DNA of 64,000 nucleotides, from assembly GCF_014467075.1 (NCBI RefSeq), contig NZ_AP023027.1:705001-769000 (forward strand), in the 5' to 3' direction. The notes below the pieces were generated by a model, which worked only from the letters and a program-made list of their open reading frames with translations, made no database searches and was not told the origin of the DNA. This document shows positions 35,571 to 44,187 of the stretch, piece after piece. The number at the start of each line of letters is the position of its first letter. The stretch's first letter is position 1. Made by a program: the position numbers and the translations under genes. Origin of the DNA: Anaerostipes caccae L1-92. GTDB lineage: Bacteria > Bacillota > Clostridia > Lachnospirales > Lachnospiraceae.

Positions 35571-35622
35571 AAAGGGGACAATGCGTGCCTGCCGTTTATG
35601 GCCTGGCTGCATTATCCCCTTT
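35571..35622 (-). promoter_or_regulatory. Stem-loop between glnK and amt
   Basis: AAAGGGGACAATGC pairs with GCATTATCCCCTTT (one mismatch) around a 24-base GC-rich loop. On the minus strand it is followed by TTTTTGTC and then the amt ribosome site, so it looks like an intrinsic terminator or attenuator inside the operon. Confidence 0.6.
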
Positions 35623-35669
35623 GATAATGATGTAAGTATGTTATTGTTTTCATATTTCTGCCGATTAGA

Positions 35670-36011
35670 TTATAAAGCGTCTTTTCCGGTTTCACCGGTA
35701 CGGATTCTGATCGCTTCTTCCACGGGTGAGATAAAGATCTTGCCGTCTCCGAATTCGCCGGTGCGGACGGTGTTCACGATATCTTTTGTCACCTTTTCAA
35801 CAACTTCCTCCGGCATTACAGATTCTACTTTGATCTTAGGCAGCAGATTGGAATTCAATTCATTCCCTCTGTATTTCTGTGTAAATCCTTTCTGATTTCC
35901 ATAGCCCATGATATTGGAGATCATGAGTCCGGATACCTTGTGAGCTTCCAGGATATGCTTTACATCTGTGAGCTTCTCGGGTTTGATGACAACTACAACT
36001 TTCTTCATCAT
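35670..36011 (-). CDS. glnK: PII nitrogen regulatory protein
   Basis: The 113-residue protein has the PII core 'KVVVVIKPEKLTDVKHIL', a T-loop region 'GYGNQKGFTQKYRG', and the ATP-binding C-terminus 'TGEFGDGKIFISPVEEAIRIRTGETGKDAL'. It senses 2-oxoglutarate and ATP/ADP and gates Amt. GGAGG lies 9 bases before the first ATG (36011); the second Met is an alternative. A frame extension upstream to 36098 crosses the leader hairpin and is not used. Confidence 0.93.
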   Translation of the reverse strand: MMKKVVVVIKPEKLTDVKHILEAHKVSGLMISNIMGYGNQKGFTQKYRGNELNSNLLPKIKVESVMPEEVVEKVTKDIVNTVRTGEFGDGKIFISPVEEAIRIRTGETGKDAL

Positions 36012-36041
36012 AATATAATTCCTCCTCTTTTTTATTTTAAG

Positions 36042-36079
36042 AAAAAAAGGCATTCCAATCTCTTGATCGGAACGCCTTT
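36042..36079 (-). promoter_or_regulatory. Terminator-like hairpin in the glnK leader (attenuator candidate)
   Basis: On the minus strand AAGGCGTTCC pairs with GGAATGCCTT and is followed by T7, between the promoter at 36097-36124 and the glnK start. An intrinsic terminator here implies regulated readthrough. Confidence 0.65.
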
Positions 36080-36096
36080 GTTCTTGAATGGTTCCC

Positions 36097-36124
36097 ATTA
36101 TACTCCAGAAGACTCATTTGTCAA
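36097..36124 (-). promoter_or_regulatory. Sigma-A promoter of glnK-amt
   Basis: On the minus strand TTGACA and TATAAT are 16 bases apart, about 85 bases before the glnK ATG. Confidence 0.8.
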
Positions 36125-36225
36125 TAAAAAATCGGTTTGTATAAAAATAAATACAGATGAAAATCATTCTTAATGTGTCTGTAAAACATGGTAGAATAGA
36201 AGAATCATCAGGAGCGGAGGAATTT

Positions 36226-37122
36226 ATGAAAATAAAGAATAAATCATTGATGGCAGCCCTCGCGGTGCTTGCCACTTTTTTATGGGGAAGTGCCTTTCCC
36301 AGCGTAAAATTGGGCTACGAGATTTTCAAGATACAGGGAGACGATATCGGAAGCAAGCTGCTGTTTGCAGGCATTCGTTTCGCGGCGGCAGGACTCATGG
36401 TGCTTGCAGTTTTGGGAGTTCAGACAAGACAGAGGCCACTGCCGAAAAAAGGGGCATTTAAACATCTCTTGACTCTTGGAATTCTTCAGACGACAATCCA
36501 GTATTATTTCTTTTATGTGGGACTTGCGCATACCACGGGAGCCAAGGGGTCGATTATCAACTCATTTACAGCATTCTTTCCGGTAGTTTTGGCTCCGTTC
36601 TTCTTTAAGAGCGACCGGCTGACGGCGAAGAAAATCATAGGATGTGCCGTCGGACTTTCCGGCATCGTCCTGATCAATCTGAAAGGAGGGAGTCTCGGCG
36701 GATTTGCCTGGAATGGAGAAGGATTCATTGTACTGGCAGCACTGTCACAGAGTCTCGCATCCATTTACAGCAAGAAACTGGCACAGACGATGAATGTGAT
36801 GCTGATCGCCGGATATCAGCTTCTGCTTGGAGGAAGCCTGCTTTTGATTTTTGGATATGCGGGAAACGGAACTTTGACATTCCAAACAAGCGGACTGATC
36901 CTGCTTCTTTACATGGCTGTCCTTTCTGCTGTTGCATTCAGCGTCTGGACCTGGCTTTTATCCCATTATCAGGTCAGTTCCATTTCCATCTATAATCTGC
37001 TGATTCCGGTGTTCGGAACACTGCTTTCCGGCCTGCTTTTAAAAGAAAACGTCTTTACTGCGGTTAATATCGCATCCATTCTTCTTGTATGCGGAGGAAT
37101 TGCTGCAGTGAATAAACAGTAG
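36226..37122 (+). CDS. DMT-superfamily (EamA) permease
   Basis: The 298-residue protein has ten predicted helices in two EamA halves ('FLWGSAFPSVKLGYEIF' and 'FIVLAALSQSLASIYSKKLAQ'). Such proteins export metabolites or amino acids. GGAGG lies 5 bases before the ATG at 36226; an extended -10 (TGGTAGAAT, 36189-36197) is just upstream, so the longer frame from 36157 is not used. The substrate is unknown. Confidence 0.88.
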   Translation: MKIKNKSLMAALAVLATFLWGSAFPSVKLGYEIFKIQGDDIGSKLLFAGIRFAAAGLMVLAVLGVQTRQRPLPKKGAFKHLLTLGILQTTIQYYFFYVGLAHTTGAKGSIINSFTAFFPVVLAPFFFKSDRLTAKKIIGCAVGLSGIVLINLKGGSLGGFAWNGEGFIVLAALSQSLASIYSKKLAQTMNVMLIAGYQLLLGGSLLLIFGYAGNGTLTFQTSGLILLLYMAVLSAVAFSVWTWLLSHYQVSSISIYNLLIPVFGTLLSGLLLKENVFTAVNIASILLVCGGIAAVNKQ

Positions 37123-37141
37123 GCAGCATGTTTTTCGGAAA

Positions 37142-37175
37142 GAGCCATATGAATGTTGTATTCATACGGCTTTTT
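37142..37175 (+). terminator. Terminator after the DMT permease
   Basis: AGCCATATGAAT pairs with ATTCATACGGCT (one mismatch) around GTTGT, followed by TTTTTC. Confidence 0.85.
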
Positions 37176-37220
37176 CATTGTAACAGTTTCTGGGATGAAG
37201 TATATTAGAAGAAAGGAATA

Positions 37221-37302
37221 TTACATATTGGGCAAAACAGGTGAAAGCCTGCGGCGCAAAGCTAAAGGGTCTAAGATTTTATTGATTATGACAGCCAGCT
37301 GC
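37221..37302 (+). promoter_or_regulatory. Cyclic-di-GMP-I (GEMM) riboswitch aptamer
   Basis: The sequence has the GEMM-I landmarks in order: 'TTGGGCAAAACAGG', a GAAA tetraloop in P2 (CAGGTGAAAGCCTG), 'GGCGCAAAGCTA' (consensus GACGCAAAGCC), 'GGGTCTAAG' (consensus GGGCCTAA) and the 3' segment 'ATGACAGCCAGCTGC'. It precedes a terminator and a large surface adhesin, a known type of c-di-GMP target. No covariance search was run; the landmarks are read by eye. Confidence 0.88.
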
Positions 37303-37309
37303 AGTTTTT

Positions 37310-37347
37310 ATGCATTGCGTTTTTAGGACAGCAATGCATTTTTTATT
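37310..37347 (+). terminator. Riboswitch expression-platform terminator
   Basis: ATGCATTGC pairs with GCAATGCAT around a 12-base loop, then T7. It sits 8 bases after the aptamer and 49 bases before the adhesin start, so ligand binding probably decides readthrough. Confidence 0.8.
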
Positions 37348-37395
37348 TAATGATTATATGGGGACATTCACAAATATATTGAGGAGGGGACTAAG

Positions 37396-40300
37396 TTGAA
37401 CTTAACAGGATTTAGAAGGATCACAGCTTGTTTCCTTGCCGCAGTCATGGTATTTTCAATGCTGTTTCAGACAGTGAAAATATCTGCGGCGGGAAGCACC
37501 GTCAAATCATCAGGCCTTAAGACGGTCTTTCTGACTGGATCAGACGGATATCCGTCTGGAGACGGCAGTACAAAGGAGCAGCCGCTGCATGATATCAATG
37601 CGGCATTTCGGGCTGCAGCAGACGGAGGAACGATTGTCATTATTGATTCCTATGTGGATCAAAAGGGGATTACAACGCCTGAGGAGAAAAAACTTACAAT
37701 CCGGGGAGAACATCCGAGCGTATCTCTGACTCTCCGTTATGGGATAACTCTGGGGAGTGATCTGAAGTTTGACAGGATCAAACTTGAGACTACTTCTGTT
37801 GATGAGGAGGCCAGGCGTTTTTATGTCAATGGATATTCGTTGACCCTGACCGATACGGTCCAGTGTTTTGTGAATGAAAATGACAATCAGAAAGCCTATA
37901 TTTATGCGGGAAGTCCGGACACCACAGAAGTCTCAGGGCGGAGGGCAAGGATTGATGTGGGCGGCGGAAACTTTGCCGGAATATACGGTTATGGGAAAAA
38001 CGGGGCAAAAGTTTTGGAAGGAACAGAGGTTACGATCAGGGACAATGCCCTGACCGACCGGCTGGACACGGCATCCGTTGTAAATATCTATACAAAACAG
38101 AATCTCAGGGAGGCAGCACGGAATATTGACCTGCTGAATATTGCCGCGCCTCTTAACACATATAACCTGTTTCAGGTTAAAAATGTGACTCTTAGCTCTA
38201 TTCTGACGATGGGCACTAACGGCGGAACCACGCTGGAAGGGAACCTGAATATGAAGGGAGACGCCAATCTGGACATCAGCTCTGATCTTTATGTCAAGGG
38301 GACGGTAAATGGCTCGGGAACGATCACTCCATGGTTTAGGGGACAGGTAGTTTCGGAGAGAAAAGATTCAGACGGACGTCTGTCGTTTTCAAACGATGTG
38401 AATGCATGGGAGATGCGCACAGAGGAGACGTCATCAGGGAAACGATGGTTTGCCGCGCCAAAAAATAAGGAGAGTGTGTATTTTATTGACGGAACATCGG
38501 GGAACGACGGGAATACCGGGGAGTCGGCAGACCAGGCATTTGCATCTGTACAAAAGGCTCTGGAGGCCGCCAAATCCGGGAAACAAAACATATCCTTGAT
38601 TATCTCGGGAGACACGACAGTCGATGAGCCGCTGGAACTTTCCCTGCCGGGACATACGTTTTCAATTTCCGGTATCGGATCTGCTCCCGCTAAGCTTACG
38701 GTCAGCAAGCCTCTGACAATCAGAGAATACACGGAATTCAGCTTTTTGACCATGGACTTTACGGGGCGCGCCGGACAGGACGGCATTGTGATCGACACAG
38801 ATATGGCTGTATTTGAAGATAATCTTACGATGGAGGGGACTCCGCCTGATATCAGATATATAAAATCTGGAGATGCGGGACAGCAGGTAGATATATTCAG
38901 CGGCACTTACGGGAATATAAACGGAGAAAATGAGGAGGCATTCCTTATCCTGCATAACGGATCTATCCAGGGGAAAATCAGCGGCTGGGGCTATATTAAT
39001 GCGGCACCGGAAGAGTGGAACAATGATGCTGTATTTGTAGGAGGAGGCATTGAGAGCAGCGGCTGGCTGACCATATTAGGAGGAACACAATCTTTCACCG
39101 TAGATGGAGATATTAAGGCAGGATCACTGGAGACAGACGGACAGGAGGCAAATCTTCAGATCACCAGCGGAAGCCAGATTACTGTTAAAGATTTTGATCC
39201 TCAGGTTTCAATCACAGTTCTTCCAAAACAGGGAATGATATCCGAGGGTATTTATGTGACGGCAGATTCTTTTGTTGGAAATACTGAGATTTCCAGGGTC
39301 AGGCTAAAAAATACCAAGGGGTATGTGCTGCCTGTACAAAAAAGCGGCGAAAAATATATCGGAACATTGAAGGAAGCCCCGCAGCTGGATGCGCCCAGAA
39401 AGATTACTTGGGATGAAAAAGGATTCGGTGAACTTACGTGGGAAAAAGTTCCCGGGGCATCCAGGTATCTGGTCACAGTTTTCAAAGGAGACGAAGAGAT
39501 TCTTACAGACGAAGAGATTCTTACAGACGAAGAGAGCAGTACAGAGAGCCTGGATTGTTCCAAAGATTTGAGCAGATATGGAAAAGGCGGGTACAAGGCT
39601 GCTGTCCAGGCGGTTTCTGACACTGGCGAGTATTCAGACAGTGATATATCATACAGTGACCTGCTGTCCTATCATGTAAAGGCTTCAAGCATAATTTTGA
39701 GTCCAAATGCGAAAGAACTGATTGTTGGAGAAACTTTTCAGCTGAAGGCCCGGGCTCTGCCATTCGATGCAGACTGCGGATATCAGTGGACTTCCTCCGA
39801 TATTTCTGTGGCAGATGTAGACGATAATGGAAATGTAACGGCAGTATCACCGGGTACGGCAAGTATCACAGCAAAAGCCGACGACGGAAGCGAAGCCGCT
39901 TCATCCTGTCAGGTTACAGTAAAGCCAAAACCGGTGGAAAGGATTGTGCTGAGTCAGACAGAGAAGACACTGTATACAGGAGAAAAATTTACTTTAGGGG
40001 CAGAGGTACAGCCTCAGGATGCAGCGGATAAGACGGTAAAATGGAGCAGCTCAGATCCAAAGGTTGCCTCAGTAAACAGCGCGGGAAAGGTTACTGCATT
40101 ATCTCAGGGCCGGGCAGTGGTGACTGCCAAAGCCAATGACGGAAGCGGCATAAAGGCCAGCTGTAACATTATAGTATCTGTCAGATCTTATTCTATTGAA
40201 TATGTCTTAAACGGCGGCCGAAACCACAGAGATAATCCTTCTGAGTTTTCGAATACGCCGGTGCGTCTGAAAGCTCCGGCAAGGGATGGATATTTATTTG

Positions 40301-40401
40301 CAGGCTGGTATGCAGACGCAGGGTTTCGATCGAGAGTAGAATCTGTTACACAGAAAAGGGAGTGCAGACTGTATGCCAAATGGCAGAAGATCGCTCTTTA
40401 G
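37396..40401 (+). CDS. Large surface adhesin with BIG2 domains, cut by an in-frame TAG
   Basis: The start is a TTG with GAGGAGGGG upstream. A signal peptide (about 1-32, ending 'ISAAG') is followed by a long beta-helix-like region (about 40-640), an Fn3-like domain (about 655-755), two BIG2 domains (about 760-925, with 'VGETFQLKARALP' and 'TGEKFTLGAEVQP') and a Listeria-Bacteroides repeat (about 930-998, 'LFAGWYADAGF'). The frame ends in TAG at 40399-40401, but the same frame stays open to 40884 and encodes two more matching domains. Expression is probably controlled by the c-di-GMP riboswitch. As read, the protein has 1001 residues, is secreted and has no anchor. Confidence 0.85.
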   Translation: MNLTGFRRITACFLAAVMVFSMLFQTVKISAAGSTVKSSGLKTVFLTGSDGYPSGDGSTKEQPLHDINAAFRAAADGGTIVIIDSYVDQKGITTPEEKKLTIRGEHPSVSLTLRYGITLGSDLKFDRIKLETTSVDEEARRFYVNGYSLTLTDTVQCFVNENDNQKAYIYAGSPDTTEVSGRRARIDVGGGNFAGIYGYGKNGAKVLEGTEVTIRDNALTDRLDTASVVNIYTKQNLREAARNIDLLNIAAPLNTYNLFQVKNVTLSSILTMGTNGGTTLEGNLNMKGDANLDISSDLYVKGTVNGSGTITPWFRGQVVSERKDSDGRLSFSNDVNAWEMRTEETSSGKRWFAAPKNKESVYFIDGTSGNDGNTGESADQAFASVQKALEAAKSGKQNISLIISGDTTVDEPLELSLPGHTFSISGIGSAPAKLTVSKPLTIREYTEFSFLTMDFTGRAGQDGIVIDTDMAVFEDNLTMEGTPPDIRYIKSGDAGQQVDIFSGTYGNINGENEEAFLILHNGSIQGKISGWGYINAAPEEWNNDAVFVGGGIESSGWLTILGGTQSFTVDGDIKAGSLETDGQEANLQITSGSQITVKDFDPQVSITVLPKQGMISEGIYVTADSFVGNTEISRVRLKNTKGYVLPVQKSGEKYIGTLKEAPQLDAPRKITWDEKGFGELTWEKVPGASRYLVTVFKGDEEILTDEEILTDEESSTESLDCSKDLSRYGKGGYKAAVQAVSDTGEYSDSDISYSDLLSYHVKASSIILSPNAKELIVGETFQLKARALPFDADCGYQWTSSDISVADVDDNGNVTAVSPGTASITAKADDGSEAASSCQVTVKPKPVERIVLSQTEKTLYTGEKFTLGAEVQPQDAADKTVKWSSSDPKVASVNSAGKVTALSQGRAVVTAKANDGSGIKASCNIIVSVRSYSIEYVLNGGRNHRDNPSEFSNTPVRLKAPARDGYLFAGWYADAGFRSRVESVTQKRECRLYAKWQKIAL
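39490..39534 (+). repeat. In-frame 18-base tandem repeat in the adhesin gene
   Basis: GACGAAGAGATTCTTACA occurs twice in direct succession, followed by a half copy (GACGAAGAG), coding 'DEEILT' repeats within the Fn3-like domain. Copy number could vary without changing frame. Confidence 0.85.
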
Positions 40402-40884
40402 GCACCGAAGCTGACCTCTATGAAGAATCCGTTGGGACCGACGATGACAGTGGATTATTCTAAGGTTCCCGGTGCCGCGGGCTATGAGATTTCTGTGTCA
40501 CCGAATACAGGTTTCAGCAAAAGTTCCACGAAGCGATGGGAAACTGCAGCCGGGGGAAAGACACTGACAGGGCTTAAGAAAAATACAGTGTATTATGTCA
40601 GAATCAGAGCTTACCGTTGGGATTCTGCGGGCAGGAAAGTGTATGGAACATACAGCAGCAAAACAAAAGGATATACTGTCAAATACCGGCTCAATAAAGG
40701 CAAAAACAACAATGCGAATATGATCAGTTACTACAATATAAAAGTGCCGTTGAAAAATCCCTCTCGGAAAGGGTATCGGTTTAAAGGCTGGTACACATCT
40801 AAGAAATATAAGAAAAGAATCAAGACCATACCGAAAGGAAAGCGTGCAAATTATACACTTTATGCAAAATGGAAAAAGAAATAA
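40402..40884 (+). pseudogene. Severed C-terminal domains of the adhesin (after in-frame TAG)
   Basis: In the same frame as the adhesin, codons after the TAG read 'APKLTSMKNP', an Fn3-like domain ('VPGAAGYEISVS', 'TVYYVRIRAYRWDS') and a second Listeria-Bacteroides repeat ('GYRFKGWYTSKKYKKR' to 'YAKWKKK'). There is no ribosome site at the first ATG (40420), so it is probably not made separately. Full readthrough would give about 1162 residues. Confidence 0.75.
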
Positions 40885-40901
40885 TAAAGAGCGGGAGAGG
40901 A

Positions 40902-41339
40902 TCAGCTGTCAGGCAGATCCTCTGCGACTACATGATCCAGTGTAAATTGTGAGAGACTTTGTCTGTAAGCCTGTTCTGCACGGGTAAAAACAGAGATGAT
41001 CTGCTGTTCTTTTTCATGAGCAATCATTTTTTCCTTCGGGAATACTTTATCTACCAGATTTGTAGTGGACAGAAATGGAGCGGTACTCTCAATGGCCTCG
41101 AACACATCCAGGAGACTGATGTTTTTCGGGGCCCTTTTTAAAACAAATCCTCCCTTTTTTCCCGCTTCGGAATCGACCAGGCCCGCCACGACCAGCTGGC
41201 GCATGATTTTCTTTAAGTATGAGTCTGACAACCCCAGACGTTCGCTGAGAGTATAGCTTTTCACAGGGGCATGGCCTTTGGTATGGGCGATGACCAGCAG
41301 AATACAGACGGCCTGCTCCAGGCTTCCTTTGATTTTCAT
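40902..41339 (-). CDS. Rrf2-family transcriptional regulator without the Fe-S cysteines
   Basis: The 145-residue winged-helix protein has 'KSYTLSERLGLSDSYLKKIMRQLVVAGLV' and 'GKKGGFVLKRAP', as in Rrf2 proteins. The three cysteines that bind the cluster in IscR/NsrR are missing; the only Cys is in the first helix, as in the YwnA-type group. AGGAGG precedes the ATG. It is divergent from the YhgE-type gene, with a palindromic operator in between, so it probably controls that gene. Confidence 0.88.
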   Translation of the reverse strand: MKIKGSLEQAVCILLVIAHTKGHAPVKSYTLSERLGLSDSYLKKIMRQLVVAGLVDSEAGKKGGFVLKRAPKNISLLDVFEAIESTAPFLSTTNLVDKVFPKEKMIAHEKEQQIISVFTRAEQAYRQSLSQFTLDHVVAEDLPDS

Positions 41340-41366
41340 TTTTATAAATCCTCCTTGTTAAACACA

Positions 41367-41396
41367 ATTTTACTTGATATGGAGACGTTTTATCAA
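41367..41396 (-). promoter_or_regulatory. Promoter of the Rrf2 gene
   Basis: On the minus strand TTGATA and TAAAAT are 18 bases apart, ending 28 bases before the start codon. Confidence 0.55.
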
Positions 41397-41402
41397 GATG
41401 TG

Positions 41403-41431
41403 TTGACAAATAAAAACCGGATGAATATAAT
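41403..41431 (+). promoter_or_regulatory. Sigma-A promoter of the YhgE-type gene
   Basis: TTGACA and TATAAT are separated by exactly 17 bases, a consensus promoter. Confidence 0.85.
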
Positions 41432-41442
41432 ACTCTGTATCC

Positions 41443-41478
41443 GTAGATAAGAAATATCCATGGATATATTATATCTAC
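41443..41478. promoter_or_regulatory. 36-base palindromic operator
   Basis: GTAGATA at the left end and TATCTAC at the right end are perfect inverted repeats about the same centre as the inner palindrome ATATCCATGGATAT. It lies 12 bases after the -10 of the YhgE-type promoter, where a bound repressor would block transcription. The neighbouring Rrf2 protein is the natural candidate. Confidence 0.7.
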
Positions 41479-41547
41479 AAAGTATTCTTTTGTAAACAAA
41501 AGGTGTGGGAAGGACATAAAAATGAAGCTGAGAAAGAAGGAAGAAAG

Positions 41548-44172
41548 ATGCTGAAAAAAGAATGGCAGAACATACGGAACAGTAAATGGATGATGCTGGT
41601 TTTGACGGCGATCATTCTGATCCCAACCCTGTACACGACGATTTTTCTCGGGTCTATGTGGGACCCGTACGGTGAGACGGAACATCTGCCGGTGGCAGTG
41701 GTCAACAACGATAAAGCGGTTTCTTATAACGGAACAAAAATGGAAGTGGGAAAAGAGCTGGTCAGCAATCTGAAGAAATCGGATGCGATGGATTTTCGTT
41801 TTGTCAATGAGGCGGAAGCGGACTCAAAGCTGAGAAGCGGAACATACTATATGGTCATAACGATTCCCGAGAACTTTTCAGAAAATGCTGCTACAGTATT
41901 AAATGAACATCCGAAGAAGATGGAACTTGAATACCGGACGAACCCGGGAACAAACTACATTGCGTCCAAGATGGATGAGACGGCCGTAAATACGATCCGC
42001 TCCCAGGTGGCAGAACAGGTCACGAAGACTTATACAAAAACCATGTTCCGGCAGATAAAGTCTGCAGGAGCAGGATTTGGGCAGGCCGCCGAAGGCGCAG
42101 AGCAGATAGGCAGCGGAGCAAAGAAACTTTCGGCAGGCAGTCAAACCATTACAGACAATTTAAACACACTGGCCTCCAGCTCTCTGACATTTAAAGACGG
42201 AGCAGATTCTCTCCAGATAGGGCTTAAACGCTACACAGACGGCGTGGCTGAGGCGGACCGGGGAGCAAAGAAGCTGGATCAGGGAGCGGGGCAGCTGTCA
42301 AAAGGCGCAAAAACTCTCAAGTCCGGCGCTGATGAGTTAAAAAGCGGAACCGGAACACTGAACAAAGGAGTGGCAGACTATACGAAAGGAGTCGGGGCTG
42401 TCTATGCAGGCAGCAGTGAGCTTGAGAAAAAAAGCAGTTCATTAAATGGAGGAGTACAGGCGCTATCCGGAGGAATTCAGGCACTGGAGTCAGGAAGCGG
42501 AAGTGTCCTCACCGGATTAGAGGCCATGTCCTCTGAACTTGGAAAGTCGCTGACACCCGAAAAACAGCAGCAGACAAAGCAGCTGGCCGCGGGGATGAAA
42601 CAGGCAGCCGATCAGCTGGACCCTCAGGGGACATCAAAGACCGTAAGCTTACAGACAGAAAAAACGGCGGAGACATTGTCGCAGAAGGCTTCGGACCTCT
42701 CAGAACACGCAGATGAGCTAAAACAGCAGATTGCAGATTTAAAGGCTTCTTCAGAGTTTCAGAAACTCAGCAGGGAGGAACAGCAGAGTCTACTCTCCGG
42801 GCTGGAGAAAAGTGCGGATGCTGTTTCTTCTGATGCGGAGACGATTCAGAATAGGGCACAGAAGGTCAAAAATTCTGCGGCCAGTACACAGTCAGCTGGG
42901 GCAGATCAGATGAAGAATACTGCATACCTTCTCAGAAACGGTGCGGATGCCATTGGCAGCTTGTCCTCCGGTCTTAGTCAGGTCAAAACAAACCTTGATA
43001 AAACGGGTACAAAACCTTCGGATATGGGACTGATTCAGGGCATGCAGACAGTTCACCTGGGAACCGAAAAGCTGAAAACCAGTGTGGATGGAAAAAACGG
43101 ACTCAAAGAAGGAGTGAATGCATATACAGCCGGAGTAACCCAGGTAAACGGGGGCTTACAGCAGCTGGACAGCAAATCAGGACAGCTGAAGACTGGAGCG
43201 TCAGAGCTGAACGCAGGTGTTGGAAAGATGACAGAAAAGCTGCCTGAGCTGTTTCATGGAATGGCAGATCTGAAAAACGGGACACTGAGTCTCTGCAAAG
43301 GAACCGGTCAGCTTAACAAAAACAGCCGGACTCTTTTAGACGGAAGCGGCAGACTTTCCGACGGGGCAGAACAGATCGGCAGCGGGGCAGAAAAACTGGC
43401 AGACGGCTCTGAAATAGTGGGGACCGGGCTTTCTGTACTTCAGGACGGAAGCCGCACATTAAAGTCAAAACTTTCTGACGGAGCTGCACAGGCAGGAAAA
43501 GTAAAAGATTCAAAAAAGACCGTGGGTATGTTTGCGTCACCGGTAAAAACAGAACATTCTCAGATGTCAGATGTGCAGAATAACGGCCATGCCATGGCTC
43601 CTTATATGATGTCTGTGGCTTTATATGTGGCATGCATCGCATTCTGCCTCATGTTTCCGCTGAAGGAACACAACGGCAGGGTGCGAAGCGGATTCAGGTG
43701 GTGGCTGTCCAAGGCTTCTGTCATGGCGGTGATCGCGGCTGTGCAGGCAGTTGTTATGGTTCTTATGCTGATGCTCATCAATGGTCTGAAGCCAAAAGAA
43801 CTGACGGCAACATTTTTGATGGCAGTTTTAGTCTCTATGACATTTATGGCCATGATCACGTTTTTCAATCTTTGGCTGGATAAAGTGGGCAGCTTTATCG
43901 TGCTGGTGTTCATGGTGCTGCAGCTGGGCGGAGCGGCAGGAACCTATCCGATCGAACTGTCACCGAAATTCTACCAGATGATACATCCGTTTATGCCGTT
44001 TACTTACAGTGTGAACGCATTCCGGAATACGCTCATGATCGGCGGCGGCATCACGGCGGATGTGCTTGTATTTATAGGAATTCTGATTGCTTTTTCTCTT
44101 TTATCCCTCGGATACTATGAGAAAAGAGCAAAAAAAACGGAGATCAAACACGCAGTTACTGCAGAAGGATGA
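41548..44172 (+). CDS. YhgE/Pip-domain membrane protein
   Basis: The 874-residue protein has an N-terminal helix ('MLVLTAIILIPTLYTTIF'), a long extracytoplasmic region rich in repeating 'GA..L..G...L..G' units (about 170-660, coiled-coil/beta-helix-like), and six C-terminal helices of ABC-2 type ('YMMSVALYVACIAFCLMFP' onward). This is the YhgE/Pip architecture, related to phage-infection protein and to ESX/type VII-linked membrane proteins. The ATG at 41548 has AAGGAAGAAA upstream. The role is unknown; relatives are often drug- or stress-inducible. Confidence 0.88.
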   Translation: MLKKEWQNIRNSKWMMLVLTAIILIPTLYTTIFLGSMWDPYGETEHLPVAVVNNDKAVSYNGTKMEVGKELVSNLKKSDAMDFRFVNEAEADSKLRSGTYYMVITIPENFSENAATVLNEHPKKMELEYRTNPGTNYIASKMDETAVNTIRSQVAEQVTKTYTKTMFRQIKSAGAGFGQAAEGAEQIGSGAKKLSAGSQTITDNLNTLASSSLTFKDGADSLQIGLKRYTDGVAEADRGAKKLDQGAGQLSKGAKTLKSGADELKSGTGTLNKGVADYTKGVGAVYAGSSELEKKSSSLNGGVQALSGGIQALESGSGSVLTGLEAMSSELGKSLTPEKQQQTKQLAAGMKQAADQLDPQGTSKTVSLQTEKTAETLSQKASDLSEHADELKQQIADLKASSEFQKLSREEQQSLLSGLEKSADAVSSDAETIQNRAQKVKNSAASTQSAGADQMKNTAYLLRNGADAIGSLSSGLSQVKTNLDKTGTKPSDMGLIQGMQTVHLGTEKLKTSVDGKNGLKEGVNAYTAGVTQVNGGLQQLDSKSGQLKTGASELNAGVGKMTEKLPELFHGMADLKNGTLSLCKGTGQLNKNSRTLLDGSGRLSDGAEQIGSGAEKLADGSEIVGTGLSVLQDGSRTLKSKLSDGAAQAGKVKDSKKTVGMFASPVKTEHSQMSDVQNNGHAMAPYMMSVALYVACIAFCLMFPLKEHNGRVRSGFRWWLSKASVMAVIAAVQAVVMVLMLMLINGLKPKELTATFLMAVLVSMTFMAMITFFNLWLDKVGSFIVLVFMVLQLGGAAGTYPIELSPKFYQMIHPFMPFTYSVNAFRNTLMIGGGITADVLVFIGILIAFSLLSLGYYEKRAKKTEIKHAVTAEG

Positions 44173-44187
44173 AATGAGTGATAAAAA

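Noticed and set aside
9326..40401. Two surface-protein genes carry in-frame TAG codons, which could hint at TAG recoding (for example pyrrolysine).
   Set aside because: Many intact genes here end naturally in TAG (for example at 3550, 5124, 6709, 7912 and 12851), and no pyl genes are seen. Ordinary nonsense mutation is the simpler explanation.
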